From a virus, in the IMG/VR virus record IMGVR_UViG_3300022562_001635, positions 1 through 29,763 of that record: a stretch of DNA of 29,763 nt; one strand, written 5' to 3'. Of the stretch, positions 19,978 through 28,872 are shown piece after piece. Every line of letters begins with the position of its first letter. Within the stretch, counting starts at the first letter, position 1. Position numbers and translations under genes: made by a program. Below the pieces are notes generated by a model. That model was not told the origin of the DNA. It saw only the letters and a program-made list of their open reading frames with translations, and searched no databases.

Positions 19978-22319
19978 TGGCAACAGAAACGATAGGCGAG
20001 CTTGTTTACAAAATTACCGGAGATGCATCCGGACTTACTGCCGAGCTTAAAAAAACAGACAAAGCAACAAATGACGTTTCTTCATCTACGTTTTCATTTA
20101 AAAAAATCCTTGCTGGGCTTTTTACTGGCGCAGTTATTGCAGGGGTTGTCAATTACACCAAAAAAATAATAGGTCTTGCAAGTACAGCAGAAGAAACCAA
20201 CAATAAATTTGGTGTCGTTTTCGATTCTGTAATTGATCGGGCAAACACTCTTGCAGAAACGCTTGCAGACAGTTTCGGTCTTGCACGAACAGAGGCTAAA
20301 GCTCTTTTGGCAGATACAGGAGATCTCCTTGTTGGATTTGGCGTTGCGAAAGGAGAAGCTCTTGATCTGTCTTTTCAAGTTCAAACGCTGGCAGTTGACC
20401 TTGCATCTTTTACGAATTATGCTGGCGGTGCTTCTGGAGCAAGCAAAGCTCTTACATCTGCACTTCTTGGAGAAACTGAACAGGCAAAAGCGTTAGGACT
20501 TGTACTTACAGATACAGCGTTAAGGCAATATGCAGAAAATAATGGATTGGTGTTCAAAGAGCTCACGCAAAATGAAAAAATGCAATTGCGCTTAAATCTT
20601 GCTATAAGCCAATCGCAAAGCGCTGTCGGAGATTTTAATCGTTCAATAAACAGCTATGCTAATCAAATGCGAATTGCAGAGGCGACAACAAGTGATTTGC
20701 AAGAACAACAAGGAAGAGTTCTTCTTCCTGTTGCTACTGCGCTTGTAAAAGTGTTTAATGAGCAAACAAAAGAACTTGTAAAGTCTCAAAAAGCATTTGC
20801 AGATTATGTCACAAGTGCCGAAGGAGCTGAGGAAATAGGCAATATACTAGGAACAATTGCGCTAACGATAAGGACGCTTTATTCTCTTGTTATTGCTCAG
20901 GGACGGGAGTGGGTTTCGCAATTTGACAAAGCAAAAAGTGCAGTTGTGGAAAGCTCAGACAAGTTTCAAGAAGCTTTTTCTAATATAAAAAAAGAAGTGC
21001 AGCCGTTAATTGATTCTTTTTTCGATCTTGCCGGAAGTGTTGAAAGCAATGTTGATTTGTGGACTATTTTTGGAGGTGCTATTCTTTTAGTTACTATTCC
21101 AATAAAAGCTGTTGGATCTCTTGCCGTTGCCGTTATAAAAACTATTGCCGATTTGACTCTTGCGATTTCTAAATCAGTAAGTGTTATAAGCGATTTTTAT
21201 AGAGGATTTACAGAAAATAATTTTTCTTTGATAAAAAAATCTGTTGTTGACGCAGGCGCTTTGACATCTGAGACATTTGGAGCAGTAAAGGACAATGTCG
21301 GAAATGCATTTTCTGATATTGCAGATGATATTTCAAACTTTTCTACTCGCGCACAAGAGCTTGGGCAGGGCGCTAAAAAAACATATAAAGATCTGAAAGA
21401 TGGAATAACTGATGCAACAAAAAGCATCTTGACAGCAAACCAAGCAGTAGCGACAGGAACAGGAGACCTTGCGCAGCAACAACAGCAAACAAAAAAGACA
21501 GGAAAAGAAGTTGAAACGCTTGCAAGCAAATACGCAAAGCTTGTTAAAGAAATTGGACAAGTTGGAGCAGCGCTCACCATTGCCGAAGATTTGTCGCAAT
21601 CTTTTGTTTCTGGTTTTCAAAATGTTTTGTCTGCTTACGGAAATTATGTGCAGGCGTCTGCAGACGCAGACACAGAAAAGCTTGACGCAGATCTACAACG
21701 ACAGCTTGAAGCAGAAGGATTGGCAGAAGAATCTGCATTGCAGGCAGCGCAAAGAGAACTTGATATAGCAAAAGAAAAAGGAAACAAAGAAGAAATTCAG
21801 GAAAAAGAGAAAGCTGTCCGCAAAGCCGAGATAGAAGAACAGTACCAAAGAAGAAAAGCACAGATAGAATATGATGCTGCTGTTTCTGGATGGCAGATAC
21901 AAAAAGCTCTTGCAGGAGTTCAGCTTCTTGCAGCTCCTTTAAATGCCTACGTATCTTCTCTTACGGCTCCGTGGCCGTTAAATATGATTCTTGCTCCAAT
22001 CAATGCAGCAATTGCAGCAGCTTCGGCGGGGTTGCAGTATGCAGCTGTTGCACAGGCAAAACCGCAAAAACCAAAATTCCAATATGGTGGCGTTGTTCCG
22101 GGGTCGAACTACACAGGAGACAATGTAGAAATTTTGGCGAACAGCGGCGAGCGAGTCCTTACAGCAGAACAACAAGGGACGCTTGTAAATGCACTTGAGG
22201 GTCGTGGATCGTCTTCTATGGCTCCGGTCATAATTGACAATGAATCTATGTTTGAAATGTTATTCCGTGCATCACAAGACGGGAGATTATTTATTGATAG
22301 GAAGGCGCTAACAACGTGA
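19977..22319 (+). CDS. Tail tape measure protein
   Basis: 780 residues, the longest gene. The N-terminus (GELVYKITGDASGLTAELKKTDKATNDV) is typical. Hydrophobic segments occur near 45-60 (ILAGLFTGAVIAGVV), 358-385 (FGGAILLVTIPIKAVGSLAVAVI) and 645-680, with long helical, Gln- and Ala-rich stretches between them. It sets tail length and helps DNA cross the envelope. No peptidase or lysozyme domain is visible. At about 1.5 angstrom per residue the tail would be near 115 nm (rule-of-thumb estimate). Confidence 0.9.
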   Translation: MATETIGELVYKITGDASGLTAELKKTDKATNDVSSSTFSFKKILAGLFTGAVIAGVVNYTKKIIGLASTAEETNNKFGVVFDSVIDRANTLAETLADSFGLARTEAKALLADTGDLLVGFGVAKGEALDLSFQVQTLAVDLASFTNYAGGASGASKALTSALLGETEQAKALGLVLTDTALRQYAENNGLVFKELTQNEKMQLRLNLAISQSQSAVGDFNRSINSYANQMRIAEATTSDLQEQQGRVLLPVATALVKVFNEQTKELVKSQKAFADYVTSAEGAEEIGNILGTIALTIRTLYSLVIAQGREWVSQFDKAKSAVVESSDKFQEAFSNIKKEVQPLIDSFFDLAGSVESNVDLWTIFGGAILLVTIPIKAVGSLAVAVIKTIADLTLAISKSVSVISDFYRGFTENNFSLIKKSVVDAGALTSETFGAVKDNVGNAFSDIADDISNFSTRAQELGQGAKKTYKDLKDGITDATKSILTANQAVATGTGDLAQQQQQTKKTGKEVETLASKYAKLVKEIGQVGAALTIAEDLSQSFVSGFQNVLSAYGNYVQASADADTEKLDADLQRQLEAEGLAEESALQAAQRELDIAKEKGNKEEIQEKEKAVRKAEIEEQYQRRKAQIEYDAAVSGWQIQKALAGVQLLAAPLNAYVSSLTAPWPLNMILAPINAAIAAASAGLQYAAVAQAKPQKPKFQYGGVVPGSNYTGDNVEILANSGERVLTAEQQGTLVNALEGRGSSSMAPVIIDNESMFEMLFRASQDGRLFIDRKALTT

Positions 22320-23146
22320 AAATATTATACGTGAACGAGATAGACGGAGCAATACTTACGCCGTCGACAGAAAACACACAATTCAAATTTGAAACTGCAT
22401 TTGCCGACAAGAGGTTAACAAGGTTCGGAACGTTTACGGGATTTGCAAACGAAAATTTAAAATTCTACAAAGACTCTGGTATCCCTTTTTGCGAAGTACT
22501 TGTAGCAAACAATAATTTTTCTGAAAGTGCAATAGTTGTTTTTGAAGCAAATATTGAAGACGTGTGGACGTCTCCACAAGTTTCTGTGGCTCTTCAAAGG
22601 CAAACAAATGGATATTATTATTACTCTTTTGCAAATGAAATAGCTCCAACCGCAAATAATTATGCCGATGAGCTTGGTAACACATATTCAGATGAAAGTG
22701 GGAATATTTATGCAGATTATGACAAAGAAAAATATATATACTGTAGAATAACGGTGCAAGACCCAACAAACACAACTCCTCTTAAAATTGCAAAAATATT
22801 TGTAGGAACAAATATTGTTCTTCCCGGAATTGATTCTGGAACAGAGCTGCCGATAAATTCTAATTCTGTTTATATTCAAGGGCAAGGAGGTCAAATTTTT
22901 TCTGACAAAAGGATTCAATACAAAACTGCAAAGGCAAGTTTCCCAGCAATAACAGAAGCACAACGTAAAAACATTCTTGCTTTTTTTAGCGTAGTCGACA
23001 TTACGGAGCCTTTTTATTTGCTTGTCTGGGAAAATGATCTTGATGTTGAGCCACCACTTTATTGTTCTTTAACAAAAGATTTGAACATACGTAAAATGAG
23101 TAATCAAGTTTTTACGCTTGATTTTGAATTTATAGAAAACAAATAA
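22316..23146 (+). CDS. Distal tail-region protein
   Basis: 276 residues with a GTG start overlapping the tape measure stop by 4 bp. It is beta-rich; the C-terminal part (KASFPAITEAQRKNILAFFSVVDITEPFYLLVWENDL) resembles the region of distal tail and tail-tip proteins that reads like a DNA-circularisation or field-of-view domain. The gene order (tape measure, this gene, large tip protein, fibre) fits a baseplate-hub component. The exact homolog is not recognised. Confidence 0.55.
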   Translation: MKILYVNEIDGAILTPSTENTQFKFETAFADKRLTRFGTFTGFANENLKFYKDSGIPFCEVLVANNNFSESAIVVFEANIEDVWTSPQVSVALQRQTNGYYYYSFANEIAPTANNYADELGNTYSDESGNIYADYDKEKYIYCRITVQDPTNTTPLKIAKIFVGTNIVLPGIDSGTELPINSNSVYIQGQGGQIFSDKRIQYKTAKASFPAITEAQRKNILAFFSVVDITEPFYLLVWENDLDVEPPLYCSLTKDLNIRKMSNQVFTLDFEFIENK

Positions 23147-23156
23147 GGAGATACGA

Positions 23157-23924
23157 ATGAGCGTAACAAAGATCGGAGATTTTGCGCCGGGCGATGTTAA
23201 TTTGAACAATGTAATGACATGGACTAATTACAACGCAATTGCAAATGACAAAATCAGTTTCAAGTTTGATTCTGGTCCAAAAATTGCAGCTGGATCAATT
23301 TTTGAGTCTGCTGGAGCAATTTTTGAAGTGCTATCGGATACAATAATATCAGGAAGTGCAAACACGCCAAACTATGTGTATTTTGATAGTACTTTGTTAT
23401 CTTTTTCTTTTGCAACAACGGTTCCGACATGGGACAATGCAAAACAAGGATATTATTCTTCCGGAAAAAAAGCAATTCTAAAAGGATTTGGGAATGATGA
23501 CTTCCAATATCTTGCTCCTCCAACGGCAAAAGAAATTGAAAAAATATATTCTGCTTCGTCTCTTGTCGTAGAAGATGGAGGAAAAATTGACATAGATCAA
23601 AATGGGCAAATAAGGATAAACGAAAATGGCGACCTTAATGTAGAATCAAATGGGCAAATAAATGCAAAAAATGGAAGCGAAATAAATATTTTGTCCGGAG
23701 CGGAATTAAGTTGCGCAAATGCATTTTCCGCAACAGATGGGAGATTGGAAATGCTTTCAAATTCAAATTTTCGTCTTCCCTTGTATGCTTATGGAGCAAG
23801 GCCATCTTCTCCAGAAATAGGAGATATTTTTGCAGAATTAAATTTTGGCGGGAATGCATTATATAGAGTGTATATTTATGGAGGTCCTGGACAAGGATGG
23901 AATGTGATTCAGTTTGGAGTATAA
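23157..23924 (+). CDS. Tail protein with a repetitive beta-helix-like segment
   Basis: 255 residues; AAGGAG precedes the ATG by a few bases. The first half is a beta-rich domain (KIAAGSIFESAGAIFEVLSDTI). Residues about 140-190 show a short regular repeat (GGKIDIDQNGQIRINENGDL, then NVESNGQINAKNGSEINI), like a narrow beta-helix or fibre shaft. The end (YGARPSSPEIGDIFAELNFGG) looks like a compact cap. It is probably a tail-tip or fibre protein. The next gene begins inside its last 28 bases. Confidence 0.6.
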   Translation: MSVTKIGDFAPGDVNLNNVMTWTNYNAIANDKISFKFDSGPKIAAGSIFESAGAIFEVLSDTIISGSANTPNYVYFDSTLLSFSFATTVPTWDNAKQGYYSSGKKAILKGFGNDDFQYLAPPTAKEIEKIYSASSLVVEDGGKIDIDQNGQIRINENGDLNVESNGQINAKNGSEINILSGAELSCANAFSATDGRLEMLSNSNFRLPLYAYGARPSSPEIGDIFAELNFGGNALYRVYIYGGPGQGWNVIQFGV

Positions 23925-25621
23925 GGCAATTGCTTTTTGAAATAGGGCAGCAAAAAAACGATCAAGAATTTTATAATTACGCACATGGAGTGTGGTATAA
24001 AAGAGTAAGCTCTCTTGTTTCTTTATTTGTAGATGATTATGGGGTTGTCGGGAATTATGTTTTTCCCATTAATTCCATCACAAACATTGTAAGTTTAAAA
24101 GTTGCGAATATTGATTATTATTTAACAGAAACGCTTAATAATTGTTTAGAAAATTCTCAAACTTTTTTTTATGATTATGCTGAACAAACAATTTATATTC
24201 ATTTTATTAACGACGAAAGGCAGCTTGGAAAAGAAATTGTTTTAGGGATTGCTATAGGATATGCATCTACATTTAATAATAATACAGAAAACATTTATAA
24301 CAACAGCTATTATGACCCAAGATTATTAAGCGGTGGAAATTTAAGAAAAAATATTGATCCTCTTTTTTATGGAAAACTGCAATACGATTCTGCATCAATT
24401 TCATTTATAAACGCGGATGGACACTTTGACAACTGGCGTAAAAATAATTTCTTTGGATCACAGGCGACAATATTATATTCATCAGCTGGAAACAAATATT
24501 CAGATTTCGAAAAAATAAATAGCGGGTTTATTTCTGATGATTCTACAACATGGGATAATTTTTCTATTAAAATTGACGACCAGCGCCGAAGCCTTGAGCA
24601 GCCTGTAGCTACAAACATAATAGCTATTGCAGATTACCCAAACGCTTTGCGCAATCACATTGACGAAAGAAAGGGAGTTTCTTACGGAAAACTTTTTAAA
24701 AGAAAATGTTGGTGCATAGACGAAACAGGCCCTTATGTTTTTTCTTTTTGTGATACAGAATTTAATGCGCCCACAAGCCTTGATGGCGTATTTATAAACG
24801 GAGTTGCGCAAAGCCCATCAAATATAAATTTGTCTGCTGGAACTTTTGAGCTTGCAGGAGTTGCCGATGATCTTGATAATGTATACGCTTCTTTTACGAT
24901 GCCAATAACAAATGGAGTTGAAATTATAAAAGACTTGTTGTTGCGATATGACAACAAAATTTTTAATGAAACATTTTTTGATGTTGCAGAAGTAAATGTT
25001 GCAAGTAGACTTTGCCGCAACACTTCGCTTTTCATAAATGACGACACAAAGCTAAGTGATGCAATTGAAAGCGTGTGTTTTGATTGCGATTTACGTTTTT
25101 TTGTGAAAGACAACGGCAAAATGACGATGAGGTTGTATGACGAAAACAGGATTCCTACTGCATCTGTGTTGTACGATGATTGGACGGATGACGCGCCAGC
25201 AACAAAAAATACAGGAAGCCAATATCTAACAAGTGCAACTGTAAAATATTTGTTTAATGATGAAGACGACAAACACACAGCGCAATACTTAAACTCGGAT
25301 TATGAGCAAGCTGCTTATGGTATTTATAAAAAATATAAAACAAAAACATTTGAGACGCAACTATATGAAGAGTCTGCAGCAATAGAAAAATCAAACACAA
25401 TTATGGCGTATAGCAGCAATATATCTGATATTATAACAAGGTCTGTTAGCTGGGATTTTTTAGGGCTTGAGCTAACTGACTTTATTCTCGCAGCGCCAAA
25501 GACAAGAATAAAAGACAGAGAAAACGAAACTCTTTCAATTTATGAAATTATAGGGATCGAGAAAAACTTGCAAAAGTTTGACATAAAACTAACTTTAAGA
25601 TATGTAAAGGAAAATGAATAA
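23897..25621 (+). CDS. Large tail tip/baseplate protein
   Basis: 574 residues from the ATG at 23897, which overlaps the previous gene; the ribosome binding site there is weak. A TTG at 23930, after GGAG and just beyond the upstream stop, is a serious alternative start. The protein is beta-rich with many Asn, Asp and Tyr. The segment DRRSL-like QRRSLEQPVATNIIAIADYP and the late EIIGIEKNLQKFDIKLTLRYV are typical of hub-type tail proteins in Gram-negative and spirochaete-like phages as I recall them. No enzymatic motif is visible. It probably forms the tail tip hub. Confidence 0.6.
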   Translation: MECDSVWSIRQLLFEIGQQKNDQEFYNYAHGVWYKRVSSLVSLFVDDYGVVGNYVFPINSITNIVSLKVANIDYYLTETLNNCLENSQTFFYDYAEQTIYIHFINDERQLGKEIVLGIAIGYASTFNNNTENIYNNSYYDPRLLSGGNLRKNIDPLFYGKLQYDSASISFINADGHFDNWRKNNFFGSQATILYSSAGNKYSDFEKINSGFISDDSTTWDNFSIKIDDQRRSLEQPVATNIIAIADYPNALRNHIDERKGVSYGKLFKRKCWCIDETGPYVFSFCDTEFNAPTSLDGVFINGVAQSPSNINLSAGTFELAGVADDLDNVYASFTMPITNGVEIIKDLLLRYDNKIFNETFFDVAEVNVASRLCRNTSLFINDDTKLSDAIESVCFDCDLRFFVKDNGKMTMRLYDENRIPTASVLYDDWTDDAPATKNTGSQYLTSATVKYLFNDEDDKHTAQYLNSDYEQAAYGIYKKYKTKTFETQLYEESAAIEKSNTIMAYSSNISDIITRSVSWDFLGLELTDFILAAPKTRIKDRENETLSIYEIIGIEKNLQKFDIKLTLRYVKENE

Positions 25622-25623
25622 AG

Positions 25624-26640
25624 ATGGCTAATTTTAGACTTAACACGGACAAAACAGAAAAAGGAGCATTGGCGGACAACGATCTATTTCTAATTGAAGA
25701 CAGCGATGCATCTTTTGGAGTTAAATACGCAAAACGAGGAACGGTAAAAAATGAAATTGTAGCAGCAGCAGAAACGGAAATTCTTGCTGAAACTGACACA
25801 AGATATCCTGCAATTGCAGATTTTAATGATCTTGTTTCTCTTGTAAATACATACAATTTTACAGATGTGATAAACACTGTTCACCATGGAAAAACATCTG
25901 CTGGAGCTCCAGCTTTTCTATCATATTCAACGTTGAATGTTTCTATTGACACAAACGGTGGACTTGACAAATTGAGATTGAATTCTGCAACAGGAAGAGG
26001 AGATCAAGGAAGGCAGGCAACCGTAATAAATATAAACAATGACGTATCTAATGCGTGGACAGTTCCTTCTACTGCTGGAACATACCAGTTATGTATAAAA
26101 AGTGATGGGTCTTATTACGTAAGCACGAAAGATTTATATTATTATTCTGGAACAATTGCTCCTTCTGCTCCGGCAACAGGACAGTTGTTTTTTAATATTC
26201 CTAAAAATATAATGCAACGATATAATGGAACATCTTGGGTCGACGACGCAATGACTGTTTGCGCGGAATGCGTAACAAATGGAACAATAATAACATCTCT
26301 TGTCCATTATGCGTACAACGGAATTGCCATGATAACTGCAACGCCTATAACGCTTGGCTCTTCTTTTGTACTGCAGCACAATCTTGGATGCAATTATGAC
26401 GCAATGCAATGCAATTCTTTTGTTTATTCTACAACTGGCGGGGCTGGAACATATGATCTTTTGCCAAGGCCGATAGAATTCTTTGTAGACAATCTTTTTT
26501 ATGGAACAACAATCGAATCGATTTCTAGGCTTTCTATTCGGTATGGAGTAGGGGCGACGGCTTTTTGGGGTGGTCATCGTGCAAACGATGTTCTTACCGG
26601 AACAGGTAGTATCAATCTTACAATAAAAAGAAATTACTAA
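25624..26640 (+). CDS. Tail fibre / receptor-binding protein candidate
   Basis: 338 residues. The start (MANFRLNTDKTEKGALADNDLFLIEDS) is typical of phage fibre N-termini that dock to the tail tip. The middle has GTIAPSAPATGQLFFNIPKNIMQRYNGTSWVDD, a common fibre motif, and the C-terminal part is beta-rich, ending SINLTIKRNY. The order near the end of the late operon, followed by a short gene, fits a host-recognition fibre and its helper. Confidence 0.65.
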   Translation: MANFRLNTDKTEKGALADNDLFLIEDSDASFGVKYAKRGTVKNEIVAAAETEILAETDTRYPAIADFNDLVSLVNTYNFTDVINTVHHGKTSAGAPAFLSYSTLNVSIDTNGGLDKLRLNSATGRGDQGRQATVININNDVSNAWTVPSTAGTYQLCIKSDGSYYVSTKDLYYYSGTIAPSAPATGQLFFNIPKNIMQRYNGTSWVDDAMTVCAECVTNGTIITSLVHYAYNGIAMITATPITLGSSFVLQHNLGCNYDAMQCNSFVYSTTGGAGTYDLLPRPIEFFVDNLFYGTTIESISRLSIRYGVGATAFWGGHRANDVLTGTGSINLTIKRNY

Positions 26641-26654
26641 AAGCGAGGAAAGTT

Positions 26655-27194
26655 ATGTCTGGATTTTGGGGCGAATGGGACGAAGATGGATATATCACAA
26701 CCCTTTATTACAATCAGCGGCCCAACGATGTTGATAGGCTTGCGTGGTTTGGAGAAGGGATAAATCTCGAACACCAGAAATTTGTATGGACCGGGACAAC
26801 TTGGCATTTTGTCGAAGATATGGACGCGGCAAAAAAAGAATATCGCCAAAAAATAAAAACAAAATTTTCTGCGATAGAAGAACATGGGGAGCTAGGAGGA
26901 TTGTATTCTCCTACACTAGATGCACAGATATACAATGCAGCCGAAGACATAGACAAGGTTTCAAAAATTATTGCAGGATTTGAAGCAGGAGCAACAACGC
27001 CAACTTTCTACAAGACAAAAAATAAAGGACTTGTTTCTGTTTCCGGAATAAATGTTTTTAAGGCTGTATATTTGGAACTATACAACAGGTATATAGAACT
27101 GTGGACACAAAAAGAAAATTTCTATTCCAAAATTGATGCATGTAAAAATTTATATGAGTTAAAAACTGCTTATTCAGAAATGTCTTTTTCGTAA
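26655..27194 (+). CDS. Fibre-associated protein, last late gene
   Basis: 179 residues starting 14 bp after the fibre gene. The N-terminal part (MSGFWGEWDEDGYITTLYYN; FVWTGTTWHFVEDM) looks like a small beta domain; the rest is helical (DAAKKEYRQKIKTKFSAIEE; a final IDACKNLYELKTAYSEM), resembling tail fibre assembly or DUF4376-type proteins, which often end with such a helical tail. It is the last gene before the convergent-strand hairpin at 27198-27242. Confidence 0.55.
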   Translation: MSGFWGEWDEDGYITTLYYNQRPNDVDRLAWFGEGINLEHQKFVWTGTTWHFVEDMDAAKKEYRQKIKTKFSAIEEHGELGGLYSPTLDAQIYNAAEDIDKVSKIIAGFEAGATTPTFYKTKNKGLVSVSGINVFKAVYLELYNRYIELWTQKENFYSKIDACKNLYELKTAYSEMSFS

Positions 27195-27197
27195 AAT

Positions 27198-27242
27198 TAT
27201 AGCACCAGTGTCAAGTATTAGCTTCCGAACACTGGTGCTATA
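27198..27242. terminator. Perfect hairpin between convergent gene blocks
   Basis: TATAGCACCAGTGT (27198-27211) and ACACTGGTGCTATA (27229-27242) form a perfect 14-bp stem over a 17-base loop. It lies 4 bp after the last late gene and 19 bp from the end of the minus-strand block, where a bidirectional terminator is expected. The flanking T-tracts are short and offset on both strands, so termination may be inefficient, or the site may bind a protein. Confidence 0.65.
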
Positions 27243-27261
27243 GTGAACTTTTTAAATCGCG

Positions 27262-27411
27262 TCAATTCCAACATTTAAATTCATAAAATATGCATCCATT
27301 GTGATCTTCTGTTTTTAAGCCAGCATTAGCAGCTATGATCCATGCCTTGCTGGCGCACTCTTCTCCGTCGTCCCACTTGCAAGAGTCACAATCATGGGTG
27401 ATTTTTTCCAT
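27262..27411 (-). CDS. 49-aa Cys-rich mini-protein
   Basis: The ATG at 27411 (minus strand) is preceded by a full GGAGGT site with 6-base spacing. The product has 49 residues with CDSCKWDDGEEC at residues 8-19 and further cysteines in GC..YEFKC, a likely metal-binding fold with acidic loops and several Trp. I do not recognise a family. It is the last gene of the minus-strand block and lies downstream of the second hammerhead ribozyme, so cleavage would give its message a new 5' end about 58 bases before the start codon. Confidence 0.7.
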   Translation of the reverse strand: MEKITHDCDSCKWDDGEECASKAWIIAANAGLKTEDHNGCIFYEFKCWN

Positions 27412-27431
27412 GTTTATACCTCCATTTTTTT

Positions 27432-27492
27432 TAGCCTATCTCATCAGTGCCGGTAGGCTATCCCCGGCAGACGCTCCGAAGAGCGTTTCGAT
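27432..27492 (-). ncRNA. Type II hammerhead ribozyme, copy 2
   Basis: Minus-strand positions are given. AUC at 27492-27490, then GAAA at 27489-27486. Stem III ACGCUC/GAGCGU (27486-27481 with 27476-27471) is closed by a UUCG tetraloop. C17 is 27470, so the cut is between 27470 and 27469. Stem I UGCCGG/CCGGCA (27469-27464 with 27453-27448) is followed by CUGAUGA (27447-27441) and GAU (27440-27438). Loop AGCCUA (27459-27454) pairs fully with UAGGCU (27438-27433). Compared with copy 1, stems I and III and the pseudoknot have changed on both sides with pairing kept, while the core is identical. Confidence 0.92.
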
Positions 27493-27656
27493 TATGCAAG
27501 ATAACTTTTAAGAGAAGTCATTGCCCCGCCGATAATGGGGACAACAATTTTTCTTGCAGTTGTTATTGTGTTTTGCTCTGTGTCCTTAACTGCATACTGG
27601 ATTACCCAGTTTCCAGAAACTATTTTGTGGCTTTTGTAGATTACTAATTTTTTCAT
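27492..27656 (-). CDS. 54-aa conserved small protein, copy 2
   Basis: Minus-strand duplicate of the gene at 25-189: 54 residues with one Val to Ile change and 163 of 165 bases identical. The start at 27656 uses the same AGAGGT site; a longer in-frame reading from upstream would begin in the A/T-rich leader and is not supported. It has no promoter of its own, because the -35/-10 segment is missing, so it probably depends on read-through from rad52-exonuclease-ssb. The ribozyme follows its stop immediately, as in copy 1. The function is unknown. Confidence 0.8.
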   Translation of the reverse strand: MKKLVIYKSHKIVSGNWVIQYAVKDTEQNTITTARKIVVPIIGGAMTSLKSYLA

Positions 27657-27726
27657 TTTTGTTACCTCTTTTATCTTTTGACAAAAAAAACAGAAAAAGA
27701 CAGAAAAAACAGTTATTTTTGTTTTT

Positions 27727-28143
27727 TTATGGAATTTCTTCGTCCGAAAAAGCGTTTTGAATTTCTTGAGAAATGTATTTTTCATCATTTTTTTTTGCGT
27801 CCGGAACATCTCTTTGCCAGTTTTCTTCTTTTAAACTGTCCTTTTTTTCGATAAAAGAAAAACTTTGAACGATAAAGTCAATGCTGTACATTTTTTTTCC
27901 TTCGCTTTCCCATGAATTTTGACGTGCCTTTGATTGCACAAGAAGCCTCTGCCCTTTTGTTACATATGTTGCTATTGCTTCTCCTGTCTTTCCAAAAGCT
28001 ACAAAATTAAAAAAACTTGTGTGCTCTTCTCCGTTATATTTTTCTCCGAACGCGCCTGAAAATTTACATATTTTTGTGTCGTTGTTAGTCATGACTAACT
28101 CAGGGTCTTTTGTGAGCCTGATTAAAAATGAGCAGTTATTCAT
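27727..28143 (-). CDS. ssb: Single-stranded DNA-binding protein
   Basis: 138 residues, GGAG upstream. The OB fold is evident: MNNCSFLIRLTKDPELVMTN at the start, TSFFNFVAFGKTGEAIATYV in the middle, and KGQRLLVQSKARQNSWES next, followed by an acidic tail ending FSDEEIP. This resembles the SSB protein-interaction tip but lacks the usual final Phe. It coats single strands during replication and recombination and often works with annealing proteins, which lie directly upstream here. The coding end abuts the repeat unit. Confidence 0.92.
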   Translation of the reverse strand: MNNCSFLIRLTKDPELVMTNNDTKICKFSGAFGEKYNGEEHTSFFNFVAFGKTGEAIATYVTKGQRLLVQSKARQNSWESEGKKMYSIDFIVQSFSFIEKKDSLKEENWQRDVPDAKKNDEKYISQEIQNAFSDEEIP

Positions 28144-28164
28144 ATTTTCTCCTTTGCGGGGTAA

Positions 28165-28872
28165 TTATCCCCAGATATTTTTTACTCGTGGATTATTTTT
28201 TAGCCTTCTTTTTTTCTCGGCGTAAAAAAAATCAACAAGGCTATAGAAAGCAAACATGGCATTTTCTATGTTTTTTGAAAAATCTTTAAATTCATATTCT
28301 CCTGTTTCTTTGTCAAGGCGCAACACCGCAACCTTTGCAATCTCATTTATCATTTCCAATAAAGCGCCCGTGTATCCGGCAAGCTGTAATTTAAATGAGT
28401 CATATATTGCTTTTCCTGTTTTGATGTCGAGGATATATAATTGTCCTCCAAGTCTACATAAAATATCGCATGTTCCAGCATACAAATATTTTTCATGCAC
28501 AAGAAACTTTTCCGATTCTACAAGCTCAAAATTAACTGTTTTTTCCCAATCATAAAACGCGTTAAACGCAGCGCTTTTTTCTTTTGGAAGCTCTCCATGC
28601 CGCAAGTACAATTCAATTTCTTTGTGTATGCTTGTCCCGGTTTTTGCTGCATCTTCTTTTTTTATTTTGTGGGCTTCTTTCGCTTCAGAAAGCAAATTGT
28701 CAAAATCATGTGCTCCAGAACCACAGTTGCTTATATTGTCGCGGATATGCTCTATCGCCATATTTACAGCCCATGGAATTAACGGTCCGGACTTATCAAG
28801 CTGCCCGACAATTTGCGATACAGACGGAACATCTACTACAAGGCCATTGCTTAGAGTTATTCCTTTATACAT
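28165..28872 (-). CDS. PD-(D/E)XK exonuclease, RecB/Cas4-like family
   Basis: 235 residues with GGAG 7 bases before the ATG. The nuclease motifs are in order: GTSIHKEIE (helix with His), YAGTCDILCRLGG (metal-binding Asp), YILDIKTGK (D-x-K core) and QLAGYTGALLE (QxxxY-type motif). Members digest DNA ends to expose single strands. The gene overlaps the Rad52-like annealing gene by 8 bp, so the pair is the two-component recombinase, comparable in role to lambda Exo-Beta. There is no iron-sulfur cysteine cluster. Confidence 0.88.
   Translation of the reverse strand: MYKGITLSNGLVVDVPSVSQIVGQLDKSGPLIPWAVNMAIEHIRDNISNCGSGAHDFDNLLSEAKEAHKIKKEDAAKTGTSIHKEIELYLRHGELPKEKSAAFNAFYDWEKTVNFELVESEKFLVHEKYLYAGTCDILCRLGGQLYILDIKTGKAIYDSFKLQLAGYTGALLEMINEIAKVAVLRLDKETGEYEFKDFSKNIENAMFAFYSLVDFFYAEKKRRLKNNPRVKNIWG

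Larger units (their letters stand above)
27432..27728 (-). repeat. Inverted repeat unit, copy 2
   Basis: Reverse-complement copy of the unit that runs from 29621 through the junction to 252. It starts at the SSB stop codon and includes the CTG/T-tract leader, the 54-aa gene and the ribozyme. The only large difference is the missing 36-bp promoter segment (copy 1 bases 29668-29703); flanking bases join directly. Confidence 0.9.
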
